In this document: piece by piece, positions 1 through 6,994 of the stretch
Numbering within the stretch: the first letter of the stretch is position 1
Layout of the letters: the number at the start of each line of letters is the position of its first letter
From: JBFHNV01 sp041593595
GTDB lineage: Bacteria > Pseudomonadota > Gammaproteobacteria > HK1
Length of the DNA: 64,000 nt
NCBI GenBank assembly: GCA_041593595.1
Contig: JBFHNV010000003.1
Coordinates: 30,075 to 94,074, forward strand
Reading direction: 5' to 3'
Made by a program: the position numbers and the translations under genes
Notes under the pieces: generated by a model
The model's database searches: none
What the model saw: the letters and a program-made list of their open reading frames with translations, nothing else
Told to the model about the DNA's origin: nothing

Positions 1-130
1 GCGTCGGACCCATGAACACCAGCACACCGATGATGCTGGTCACGAGCATGACCACCGCGACGTGCAGCCCGAGCGCCATGAATCCGAGCATCATGGCGAA
101 GCCCAGCACCGATCCCCAGAAGCCGATCAC
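1..130 (-). CDS. TRAP transporter large permease (DctM-like), N-terminal part
   Basis: Only the first 43 or so codons lie in the window; the gene runs off the left edge. The GTG start at 130 overlaps the stop of the small permease gene (GTGA), the usual translational coupling of TRAP permease genes. The visible peptide is almost wholly hydrophobic, with a first segment beginning VIGFWGSVLGFAMMLGFMAL, as expected for the membrane entry of the 12-helix ion-transport subunit. It should couple Na+ or H+ entry to uptake of the solute delivered by the binding protein encoded at 836-1900. The substrate cannot be told from this fragment. Confidence 0.75.
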   Translation of the reverse strand, partial: MIGFWGSVLGFAMMLGFMALGLHVAVVMLVTSIIGVLVFMGPT

Positions 131-729
131 CGGGGGACCTCGGGCCGGGCGGCCCGTGCGGCGCGCCTGGACGCGTCCGCGAGCTCTCGCTCGACCTCCT
201 CTTCGACCGACGACGGTCCGTAGGCCCGGTTCGCGCCCGCCGGGTCCCGCCACGCCAGCACCAGCGCGTGCAGCGCCAGCGCTGCGGCCGTCACGGAGAA
301 CATGACGAGGCCCGCCAGCCACAGGCTCTGCGGGATCCACGTCGGCGTCTGCAGGGGCGTTGCGGCGCGGCTGTTGAACGTGAGGCTGTCCGCGAGCGCC
401 TTGTAGCCATACCAGGTCATGAACACCGCGGCACCGGTCACCATGACCATCGCCAGCGCGTTCAGCGCAGCGCGGCCCCGGCCGGGCAGCTTGTTCAGAA
501 CGATGTCAATGCGGGTGTGACTGCGTTCGATCAGCCCATAGGCGAAGCCGAACGTGCCGGTGATCGCCACCACGTACCCGCCGATCTCGTCGACGCCCTG
601 CAGGGAGAACCCGAACAGGCGTCGCGCGAAGATCTCGACGACGATCAGGAAGGTGAGCGCGAGCAGGGCGTATCCGCAGACGTAGGCGAACGCGCGATTG
701 GTGCTCGCGATGAAGTTCAACGCGCGCAT
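127..729 (-). CDS. TRAP transporter small permease (DctQ-like)
   Basis: 200-residue inner-membrane protein with four hydrophobic segments (about residues 10-30, 45-70, 85-110 and 130-155), the normal layout and length for a DctQ subunit. I chose the ATG at 729 because a GGGGGG/AGGGG ribosome site lies just upstream; a longer reading to 990 only adds arginine-rich shadow sequence overlapping the binding-protein gene. A motif near the first helix (VVEIFARRLFGFSLQGVDEI) is typical of the family. The charged C-terminal tail (EEEVERELADASRRAARAAR) is longer than usual. Gene order is binding protein, DctQ, DctM, with a DctQ/DctM overlap, so the three are probably one transcript reading leftwards. 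Confidence 0.85.
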   Translation of the reverse strand: MRALNFIASTNRAFAYVCGYALLALTFLIVVEIFARRLFGFSLQGVDEIGGYVVAITGTFGFAYGLIERSHTRIDIVLNKLPGRGRAALNALAMVMVTGAAVFMTWYGYKALADSLTFNSRAATPLQTPTWIPQSLWLAGLVMFSVTAAALALHALVLAWRDPAGANRAYGPSSVEEEVERELADASRRAARAARPEVPR

Positions 730-835
730 GGCGGACCCCCCTGCGATAGAAGCATGGCGGTGCCGTAAGCCGCGACCCGGGGGCCGGCGGCGTGCTCTGC
801 CGCCGACCACTTCCGGGCGGAGCCTGCAGGCTCTA

Positions 836-1900
836 CTACTTGCTGGCGAATCCGCGGGCCTTGCCGACGGTGGCCCGCCACACCCCCTCGCACTCGGGGT
901 CGGACGCGTTGCAGTTCTCGAGCCACGTCGGGAGGATCGATGAGGAGACGGCCTTGTGCAGCATCTCGGCGTCCTTCTCGGTCGGCTCAACGTGCTTCAT
1001 CGCGAACTTCTTGTACTTCTCGCACGGCTCGGCGCCGACGTTGCAGTTGTTCGCGTCGCCGGTGTTCTGTCGGGCAAGCTGCCAGAACTGCCCCTCCAGC
1101 TCGGCGAACGCGCTCGCAATTTTCTCCTGTGCGTCGGGCGTGAGCGCGTTCCACTTGTCCAGGTTCATCATGTGGGCGTTCACGGACCAGCTGATCCCCA
1201 GCGGGAAGTAGTAGTTGGTCACCTCCGGCCAGTTACCGGTGTTCCCGGACGTGGGTGAGGTGATGGAGCAGTCGGCCACGCCCCGCTGCAGCGCCGGATA
1301 GACTTCGGAGAACGACAGCGACACGGGCACCGCCCCCACGGCTTCGAGCAGCGCCGACATGGTCGGCGTGTAGGAGCGCACCTTCAGGCCCTTGAGGCTC
1401 GCGAGCCCCGTGATTTGGGGCTTGCAGTAGAAGACCTGCGGCCCGTACGGCCACAGCGAGAGGACCCGGGCGTTGAATCGTTTCTCGACGCGCTCGTTGA
1501 AGACCTTGCGGTACGCCTCCACCGTGTCGCGCAGCGTGTCGAAGCTGGGCGACACGCCGATGATGTCGAGCCCTTCCAGGAACGGATCGTCACGGGCGGC
1601 CTCGCCTGCGGTGGTCTCGACGATGTCGAAGGTGCCCGTGCGCACGAGGCGAACCGTGTCCTTCATGTTCACGCCGAGCACGTCGAGCGGGTTGTAGTTG
1701 ATCGCGAGGTCGAGCCCGGTCTTCGCCGGCAGAGACCCGTAGAACTCGCGCTCGAGCGCGACGTGGTACTTGTGAGTGGACACCAGGCCCGAGACACGCA
1801 GGCTGACTTCGTCGGCCCGGACCGGGGTCGTGAGCTGGAATGCGATCGCGAGGGCGGCCGGCAGCGCGGCCCTCGCCGTCAGGGTACGAAGCATGGTCAT
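836..1900 (-). CDS. TRAP transporter substrate-binding protein (DctP family)
   Basis: 354-residue periplasmic binding protein. A Sec signal peptide covers about residues 1-29 (two early arginines, hydrophobic stretch, then VRADE). The body has the DctP hallmarks: a central SLKGLKVRSYTP-type segment and the PALQRGVADC stretch corresponding to the helix-9 region that lines the binding site. Several extra cysteines near the C terminus (NNCNVGAEPCEKY, NCNASDPECEG) suggest disulfides. An AGGAGG site sits 5-6 bases before the ATG. It would capture the solute for the permeases encoded downstream. The neighbouring ring-hydrolase genes suggest a carboxylated heterocycle or ureide, but that is inference. 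Confidence 0.88.
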   Translation of the reverse strand: MTMLRTLTARAALPAALAIAFQLTTPVRADEVSLRVSGLVSTHKYHVALEREFYGSLPAKTGLDLAINYNPLDVLGVNMKDTVRLVRTGTFDIVETTAGEAARDDPFLEGLDIIGVSPSFDTLRDTVEAYRKVFNERVEKRFNARVLSLWPYGPQVFYCKPQITGLASLKGLKVRSYTPTMSALLEAVGAVPVSLSFSEVYPALQRGVADCSITSPTSGNTGNWPEVTNYYFPLGISWSVNAHMMNLDKWNALTPDAQEKIASAFAELEGQFWQLARQNTGDANNCNVGAEPCEKYKKFAMKHVEPTEKDAEMLHKAVSSSILPTWLENCNASDPECEGVWRATVGKARGFASK

Positions 1901-2228
1901 GAGCCCCTCCTTCTGTCTGGTGGTCGCTACGGGAGCACTTCCCCGGATGCTCTCGCGGCAGGCGTGACCGCCCGCGGCCGGTTTCGAACTTATTGTTTAC
2001 GATGTTGTGCCAAGTTGGCTCGTTATTGTGGATAATAGAATCATAGATTGTTTATGATCGCAATGACCCATGTGGATCCGCGTGTCCACGACCTAGATGG
2101 CGGGGGTACGTCCCGACAAGTGCCCGCATCACGTCGCGGCGGCCCGGGCCGCGGGCCGCCCACGGCGTGCGAAGCGGGCGCGCGTCGTCCGACCCCGGGC
2201 GCCGGTCCGAACCCCACAGGAGGCCCCG
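1901..2228. promoter_or_regulatory. AT-rich divergent control region between TRAP operon and GntR gene
   Basis: This gap has no gene. It is the most AT-rich stretch of the left arm (about 1981-2060), in otherwise very GC-rich DNA. It contains two near-identical 11-mers, TTGTTTACGAT at 1993-2003 and TTGTTTATGAT at 2048-2058, in direct orientation, and a GATAAT at 2031-2036 that could be a -10 box. Such paired sites between divergent genes fit an operator for the adjacent GntR-family repressor, controlling both its own gene and the transporter. Protein binding is inferred, not seen. Confidence 0.45.
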
Positions 2229-2969
2229 ATGAAGCACCGAACGGCGACCCGAACTGCTTCCGAGGCGCGCACGCCGCGCGGGAAGCGGGACTCTGGCCGC
2301 TCGTCGGTGGACGACGTGCAGGCGCGGATCTTCGACGCCATCGTCGATCACCGCCTCGTACCGGGCACCAAGCTGCAGGAGGAACGACTCGCCGGCGTTC
2401 TCGGCACCACCCGGGCCCGTGTGCGCGAGGCCCTGACACGGCTGGCACAGCAGCGCCTGGTGACCCTCCAGCGCTACCGGGGGGCCTGCGTCGCGCAGCC
2501 GTCCGTCAGCGAGACCCGCGACGTGCTCGCCGCGCGCCGCGTCATCGAGGTCGCCACGGTGCGCGAGGCGGCCCGCCACGCGACACCGGAGCAGATCGAG
2601 ACGCTGGAAGCCTGCATCGCACAGGCGCAGGAGGCGACCCGCGCCGGCGATCGGCGCAGGGCCATCGGCCTGTCCCGACGCTTCCACCTGGAGATCGCGC
2701 AGATCTCGGGCAACGCCGTTCTCGCGGAGATGCTGCGCGGCATCATCTCGCGAGTGTCCCTCAGCATCGCGCTGTACGACCGGACCGGGACATCGTTCTG
2801 CTTCTTCGACGAGCACGTGAGCATCCTGCAGGCCATCGCGAACCACGACGAGGCGAATGCCGCCGAGCTCATCGAGAGCCACTTCCAGCACATGGAGGAT
2901 CACCTGGACCTGATGCAGGACGACGACGGGCCGCGCGATCTCTACGAGGTCTTCCATGGACACGACTGA
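2229..2969 (+). CDS. GntR-family transcriptional regulator, FCD (FadR) subfamily
   Basis: 246 residues. A winged helix at about 30-95 carries the GntR pattern (IFDAIVDHRLVPGTKL, then LAGVLGTTRARVREALTRLA) and is followed by an all-helical FCD ligand-binding domain (about 105-235) with histidines placed to bind a metal (FHLEIAQISGN, ESHFQHMEDH). The ATG at 2229 has AGGAGG eight bases upstream; the open frame extends further 5' without a comparable site. It is divergent from the TRAP operon across an AT-rich region with a repeated 11-mer, and is followed by the deacetylase/amidohydrolase genes. It probably represses this catabolic cluster and responds to the transported carboxylate. FCD regulators commonly sense organic acids. 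Confidence 0.88.
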   Translation: MKHRTATRTASEARTPRGKRDSGRSSVDDVQARIFDAIVDHRLVPGTKLQEERLAGVLGTTRARVREALTRLAQQRLVTLQRYRGACVAQPSVSETRDVLAARRVIEVATVREAARHATPEQIETLEACIAQAQEATRAGDRRRAIGLSRRFHLEIAQISGNAVLAEMLRGIISRVSLSIALYDRTGTSFCFFDEHVSILQAIANHDEANAAELIESHFQHMEDHLDLMQDDDGPRDLYEVFHGHD

Positions 2970-3041
2970 GTCGCCCGACGCGACGAGCGCCCCGTTGACC
3001 GTGCCGGTGCGGCCTCGGGCGAGCACCCGTGAGCCCGTCGC

Positions 3042-4016
3042 GTGGTGAGCTATCCCCGCGACCTGGTGGGCTACGGCGCCCGCCCTCCGCTGGCCGAGTG
3101 GCCGGGGGGCGCACGCATCGCGTTGCAGTTCGCGGTCAACTATGAGGAAGGCGCCGAGAGCTCCATCCTCCACGGGGACGAGAAATCGGAAACTCTGAAC
3201 TGCGACAACGTCGGTGTCGTGGCACGCGTCGGCGAGCGCGACCTGGTCACGGAGTCGCTGTACGAGTACGGCAGCCGGGTCGGGTACTGGCGCCTGATGC
3301 GGACCTTCGAGGCGCGCGGTCTCCAGGTGAGCCTCCTCGTGGTCGGTATGGCCCTGCAGCGCAACCGGGAGGTGGCGCGCCACATGTCCGAGACCGACCA
3401 CGAGATCTGCTGCCATGGATGGCGCTGGATAGATTACCGCCATGTCGGCGAGGACGAGGAGCGCGCGCACATCCGCAACGCGGTCGCCGCGATCGAGCGC
3501 GCCACCGGCAAGCGGCCGCTGGGCTGGTACACCGGGCGCATCAGCGAACGCACGCGCAGGCTGGTGGTCGAGAACGGCGGCTTCATCTATGACTCGGACG
3601 CCTATAACGACGACCTGCCCTACTGGGTCACGGTCGCGGGCAAGCCCTGGCTGGTCGTGCCCTACTCGTTCGACAACAACGACATGCGCTTCGCGTCCGC
3701 GCCCGGGTTCAACACCGGCGAGCAGTTCTACCAGCACCTGCGCGATGCCTTCGACGTCCTCTACCGGGAAGGTGCCACCACGCCGAGGATGATGTCCGTG
3801 GGCCTGCACTGCCGGCTGGCCGGGCTGCCGAGCCGCGTGGCGGCGCTCGGGCGATTTCTCGACCACGTGCAGGGGCACGACGACGTGTGGATCTGCCGGC
3901 GCGTCGACATCGCGAGGCACTGGATGGCCCGCCATCCCTGGCAGGGCCAGGACGGCTCGTCGGCCGGAGGGCTCCTCAGCCCCGGTCGCGCAGCACCTCC
4001 GCCAGCGCCTCGCTGA
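3042..4016 (+). CDS. puuE: PuuE-type allantoinase / polysaccharide-deacetylase-fold hydrolase
   Basis: 324 residues in the deacetylase-fold family described as Pseudomonas PuuE allantoinase. Landmarks are YPRDLVGYG at the N terminus, NYEEGAESSILHGD, YEYGSRVGYWRL, HGWRWIDY, the GWYTGR segment, YDSDAY.DDLPYW, and MMSVGLHCRL near the end; all are in family order and the length is normal. PuuE-type enzymes open the hydantoin ring of allantoin without the dinuclear metal site of classical allantoinase. The start is a GTG (3042 or 3045) with no strong ribosome site. The last 41 bases overlap the 3' end of the convergent racemase gene. A hydantoinase-like substrate other than allantoin is possible. 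Confidence 0.82.
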   Translation: MVSYPRDLVGYGARPPLAEWPGGARIALQFAVNYEEGAESSILHGDEKSETLNCDNVGVVARVGERDLVTESLYEYGSRVGYWRLMRTFEARGLQVSLLVVGMALQRNREVARHMSETDHEICCHGWRWIDYRHVGEDEERAHIRNAVAAIERATGKRPLGWYTGRISERTRRLVVENGGFIYDSDAYNDDLPYWVTVAGKPWLVVPYSFDNNDMRFASAPGFNTGEQFYQHLRDAFDVLYREGATTPRMMSVGLHCRLAGLPSRVAALGRFLDHVQGHDDVWICRRVDIARHWMARHPWQGQDGSSAGGLLSPGRAAPPPAPR

Positions 4017-4722
4017 CGCCGGTGACCGTGCCGAAGCCCGGGCGCGCGCAGGTTCCGGTTGTGGGCTTGCGAACGCTGAGCCGGGCCAGGCACTCGGCTT
4101 GCAGGACTCCGCAGGCCACGCCATCGAGGACGGGGACCGGCACCGCGTCGCGGATCCGCTCGGGCATGCCGGCCGCCACGGCCCCGATCACGATGACGAC
4201 GTCCGCGCCCTGCTCGCGACACAGCGAGTGCGCGGCGCGCGTGACCTCCTCGTCGAGCGCGTCCTCCCGCCCCGCGATCGTTCGCGCGGTTGCGTCGAGC
4301 GCGCGCACGGCGGCAAGCCGCTCGCGCAATCCGAGCTTAGAGACCAGCGCGTCGTAGATCGGCGCCATGCTGGGTCCGAAGACCACGAGCCCGAATCGCC
4401 CGCCGAGCATGCAGGCGGTCATCAGGGCGGCCTCGGTCATGCCGACGACGGGGACCGGCGAGATCTCGCGCAGGGCGTCGACCGCCGTGTCCAGTGACAC
4501 CGCCACGAGCACTGCATCCGCGACCTCCAGACTTGCCGCGGCCGCATCGAGGACGGCGTGCTGGGCAATCGCCTGCTCGGCGTGGGAACCGATGACGTCG
4601 GCGCCGAAGCTGGCCGTCACCGCGACGATCTCGGTGTCCGCGGCGGCATACCGTCGTGCGGCGCCCGCGATCCGCTCCGTCACGTCCCGGGACGTGTTTC
4701 CGTTGATGATCAAGAGCTTCAC
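3976..4722 (-). CDS. Asp/Glu/hydantoin racemase homologue lacking both catalytic cysteines
   Basis: 248 residues with the NGNTS loop near the N terminus and the PVVGMTEAAL.TACMLGGRFG core of the hydantoin/allantoin racemase family. Active members use two cysteines, at positions 76 and 181 in characterised hydantoin racemases. Here residue 76 is Ser (VLVAVSLDTAV) and residue 181 is Ala (VVIVIGAVAAGM); I read both codons from the minus strand. The protein may therefore be a non-racemising relative such as a lyase or binding protein. I used the GTG at 4722 because GGAGG lies eight bases upstream; another GTG exists at 4731. It is divergent from the amidohydrolase gene and converges on the allantoinase-type gene. 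Confidence 0.8.
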   Translation of the reverse strand: MKLLIINGNTSRDVTERIAGAARRYAAADTEIVAVTASFGADVIGSHAEQAIAQHAVLDAAAASLEVADAVLVAVSLDTAVDALREISPVPVVGMTEAALMTACMLGGRFGLVVFGPSMAPIYDALVSKLGLRERLAAVRALDATARTIAGREDALDEEVTRAAHSLCREQGADVVIVIGAVAAGMPERIRDAVPVPVLDGVACGVLQAECLARLSVRKPTTGTCARPGFGTVTGVSEALAEVLRDRG

Positions 4723-4761
4723 TCGAGGCACCTCCGGGCGACCCGAACGCAGGAGATCGAG

Positions 4762-6291
4762 ATGACAACATCCCTCTTTCGCAACTGTCTAGTGATGAGC
4801 GACGCGCGGAGCGAGTTCCGGCCCCGTGCAAGGGACGTCCTGGTCGACGGCGACACGATCGCGGCGATCGAGGATGCGGGCCGGATCGACGGCGCGGACG
4901 AGGTGCACGACGCCTCGGGGATGCTCGCCGCACCCGGGCTGGTGAACGGGCATTTCCACTCCTGGGACCACTTCATCAAGGGCCGCGTCGAGAACCTCCC
5001 GATGGAGCTCATGATGCCCTACCTGCGCCCGGCCAAGCCGATCAAGCTCACCGACCGGCAGGTGTACCTGCGCACGATGGCCGGTGCGATCGAGTCCCTT
5101 CACACCGGTTCGACGACGATCGTCGACGACATGAGCCTCGGCGCCGGCCTCGACCGGGGACACGTGGATGCCGCACTGCAGGCCTACGAGGATTCCGGCG
5201 TGCGCGCATATCTCGGCTTCTCGATGATCGACAAGCCCATCGTGGACAGCTGGCCGTTCGTCGACGAGTGCTTTCCGAAGGACGTGCTCGAGAAGCTGCG
5301 CGCGCTCCCGCGCCCAAGCGGGGACGAGCTGCTGGAGCTGGTCCGGGCGCTGTCGCGCACCCACCACCCGTCGCAGCGCCGGATCGGGGTCATCGTCGCG
5401 CCGTCCGCGCCGCAGCGCTGCACCGACGCGTTCCTCGTCGCGTGCCGCGCGCTCGCCGACGAGTGCGATCTGCCGACCATGGTGCACCTGCTCGAGACGC
5501 GGCTGCAGGTGGTCACCTCGCAGGAATTTTACGGGTGCAGCATGGTGGAGCACCTCGACAGACTCGGCTTCCTCGCGCCCCGCACCTCGCTGATCCATGC
5601 AGTGTGGCTGACGCCCGACGACCGGCGGCGAATCGCGGACCGCGGAGCTTCGGTGCAGTACAACCCGTTCAGCAACGCCGTTCTCGGCGCCGGAATCGCG
5701 GACTTCAGAGCCTTCAAGGAGGCCGGCATCAACGTCAGCATGGGCGCGGACGGCTGCGGCATCCCGTTCACCTGCTCGATGAACACCACGCTCAAGTTCG
5801 GAGCCTGCCTGCCGCGCATCCGGGATGCCCGCTACCAGAGCTGGCCCAGCGCGGCGGACGTCTGGCAAGCGGCCACCGAGGGCGGCGCCGTCGCGCTCGG
5901 GCGCGAGGGCCAGATCGGATGCCTCGCGGTCGGCTACAAGGCCGATTTCGTCCTCTACCGCCTGGACTGCCCGGGACTGCTGCCGCTGAACGTCCCGGTT
6001 CGACAGCTCGTGCACGGCGAGACGGTGGCGGGCATCGACACCGTCGTGGTCGACGGCGTGATTGCGCTGCGGGGCGGAAGGCTCGCACGAATCGACGAGG
6101 ATCGGCTGATCGGCGAGATCCAGGCGGTGCACGAGGAGCTCAGCGAGGCGATCATGGGCTCGGAGGAGTCGGCGCGTCCCGTGTTCGAGGGAATTTCCCG
6201 GATCTACGAAAAGGCCCTCGGCGTGCCGATACGCAAGGACATCACCCGGGCGCTGCTGGATGACCGCGCACAGAACGCGGGAGACGACTGA
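4762..6291 (+). CDS. Amidohydrolase of the AtzA/TrzN/SsnA (cytosine deaminase-like) group
   Basis: 509 residues. It carries the metal-site pattern of subtype III amidohydrolases: HFH at residues 64-66 in GLVNGHFHSWDHF, His242 in MVHLLETR, His279 in SLIHAVW and Asp330 in MGADGCG, flanked by NPFSNAVLGAGIADF. These enzymes deaminate or dechlorinate N-heterocycles such as guanine, melamine and triazines. The beta-sandwich halves are at the two ends (ADFVLYRL and VVVDGVIALRGGR). The C-terminal extension of about 60 residues after the usual end is longer than average. AGGAG at 4751-4755 supports the ATG. It is probably part of the same heterocycle/ureide degradation set as the PuuE-type and racemase-like genes. 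Confidence 0.82.
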   Translation: MTTSLFRNCLVMSDARSEFRPRARDVLVDGDTIAAIEDAGRIDGADEVHDASGMLAAPGLVNGHFHSWDHFIKGRVENLPMELMMPYLRPAKPIKLTDRQVYLRTMAGAIESLHTGSTTIVDDMSLGAGLDRGHVDAALQAYEDSGVRAYLGFSMIDKPIVDSWPFVDECFPKDVLEKLRALPRPSGDELLELVRALSRTHHPSQRRIGVIVAPSAPQRCTDAFLVACRALADECDLPTMVHLLETRLQVVTSQEFYGCSMVEHLDRLGFLAPRTSLIHAVWLTPDDRRRIADRGASVQYNPFSNAVLGAGIADFRAFKEAGINVSMGADGCGIPFTCSMNTTLKFGACLPRIRDARYQSWPSAADVWQAATEGGAVALGREGQIGCLAVGYKADFVLYRLDCPGLLPLNVPVRQLVHGETVAGIDTVVVDGVIALRGGRLARIDEDRLIGEIQAVHEELSEAIMGSEESARPVFEGISRIYEKALGVPIRKDITRALLDDRAQNAGDD

Positions 6292-6342
6292 CCGCGGAGC
6301 GACGCGGGGGACGAGGCAGCAGCCACCGCGCGCCGGGCGCGG

Positions 6343-6831
6343 CTAGTCGCCCGCCTCAGGCGGTGGCTCCGGCCACGGCAGGATGGGCACCACGGAGATG
6401 CTGTTCTTGGGAGAACCCTCGATCACACGGTCGCTGTAGGTGAGGTACACCAGCACGCGGCGCCGCGCATCGTAGAAGCGCACCACCTGCAGGGTCTTGA
6501 ACACCAGCGAGGTGCGGGTCTGGAAAACCTCCTCGCCGTCGTCCTTGCCGCTGGCCACGGCCTCCGGCAGGGAGACGGGGCCGACCTGGCGGCAGGCGAT
6601 GGAGGCATCGGAGGTGTCCTCGGCCACGCCGATGGCACCCTTGACCCCGCCGGTGCGCGCGCGGCTCAGATAGCAGGCGACCCCGGGCACGTCCGGGTCG
6701 TCGAAGACCTCCACCACCACCTTGTCGTTGGGGCCGAGCAGCTTGAACCGGGTGCTCACGTTGCCGATCTCCTCGGCGCTGGCCGCGGCGGCGGTGAGGG
6801 TGCAGGCAACGAGAATGGCAAGACGCTTCAT
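6343..6831 (-). CDS. creA: CreA family exported protein
   Basis: 162 residues beginning with a short Sec signal (MKRLAILVACTLTAAAASAEE). The mature part has the CreA signatures: EIGNVSTRFKLLGPND, V.VFDDPDVPGVACYLSRA, GGVKGAIGVAEDTSDASIACRQVGP and a C-terminal KNSISVVPI. Two cysteines probably pair. CreA is a conserved periplasmic protein of unknown biochemical role. The length is normal for the family. The gene converges on the amidohydrolase with a 51-base gap and stands alone, with a tail of prolines (PWPEPPPEAGD) at the end. Confidence 0.85.
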   Translation of the reverse strand: MKRLAILVACTLTAAAASAEEIGNVSTRFKLLGPNDKVVVEVFDDPDVPGVACYLSRARTGGVKGAIGVAEDTSDASIACRQVGPVSLPEAVASGKDDGEEVFQTRTSLVFKTLQVVRFYDARRRVLVYLTYSDRVIEGSPKNSISVVPILPWPEPPPEAGD

Positions 6832-6994
6832 GGGCGCGGCAGTGTACAGGGACTGAGCTGAGCGAGTGACAGCATACGCGGCCAGGAGGAGAATCCGCGG
6901 CACGGCTCGCTTCCCGAGCCGTGCAGGAGGAACTCCAATCCCAACGCGGGATTCCCGTCGTCGTCCGCCAAGTTCACTGCGGAGGTCTGCGACC

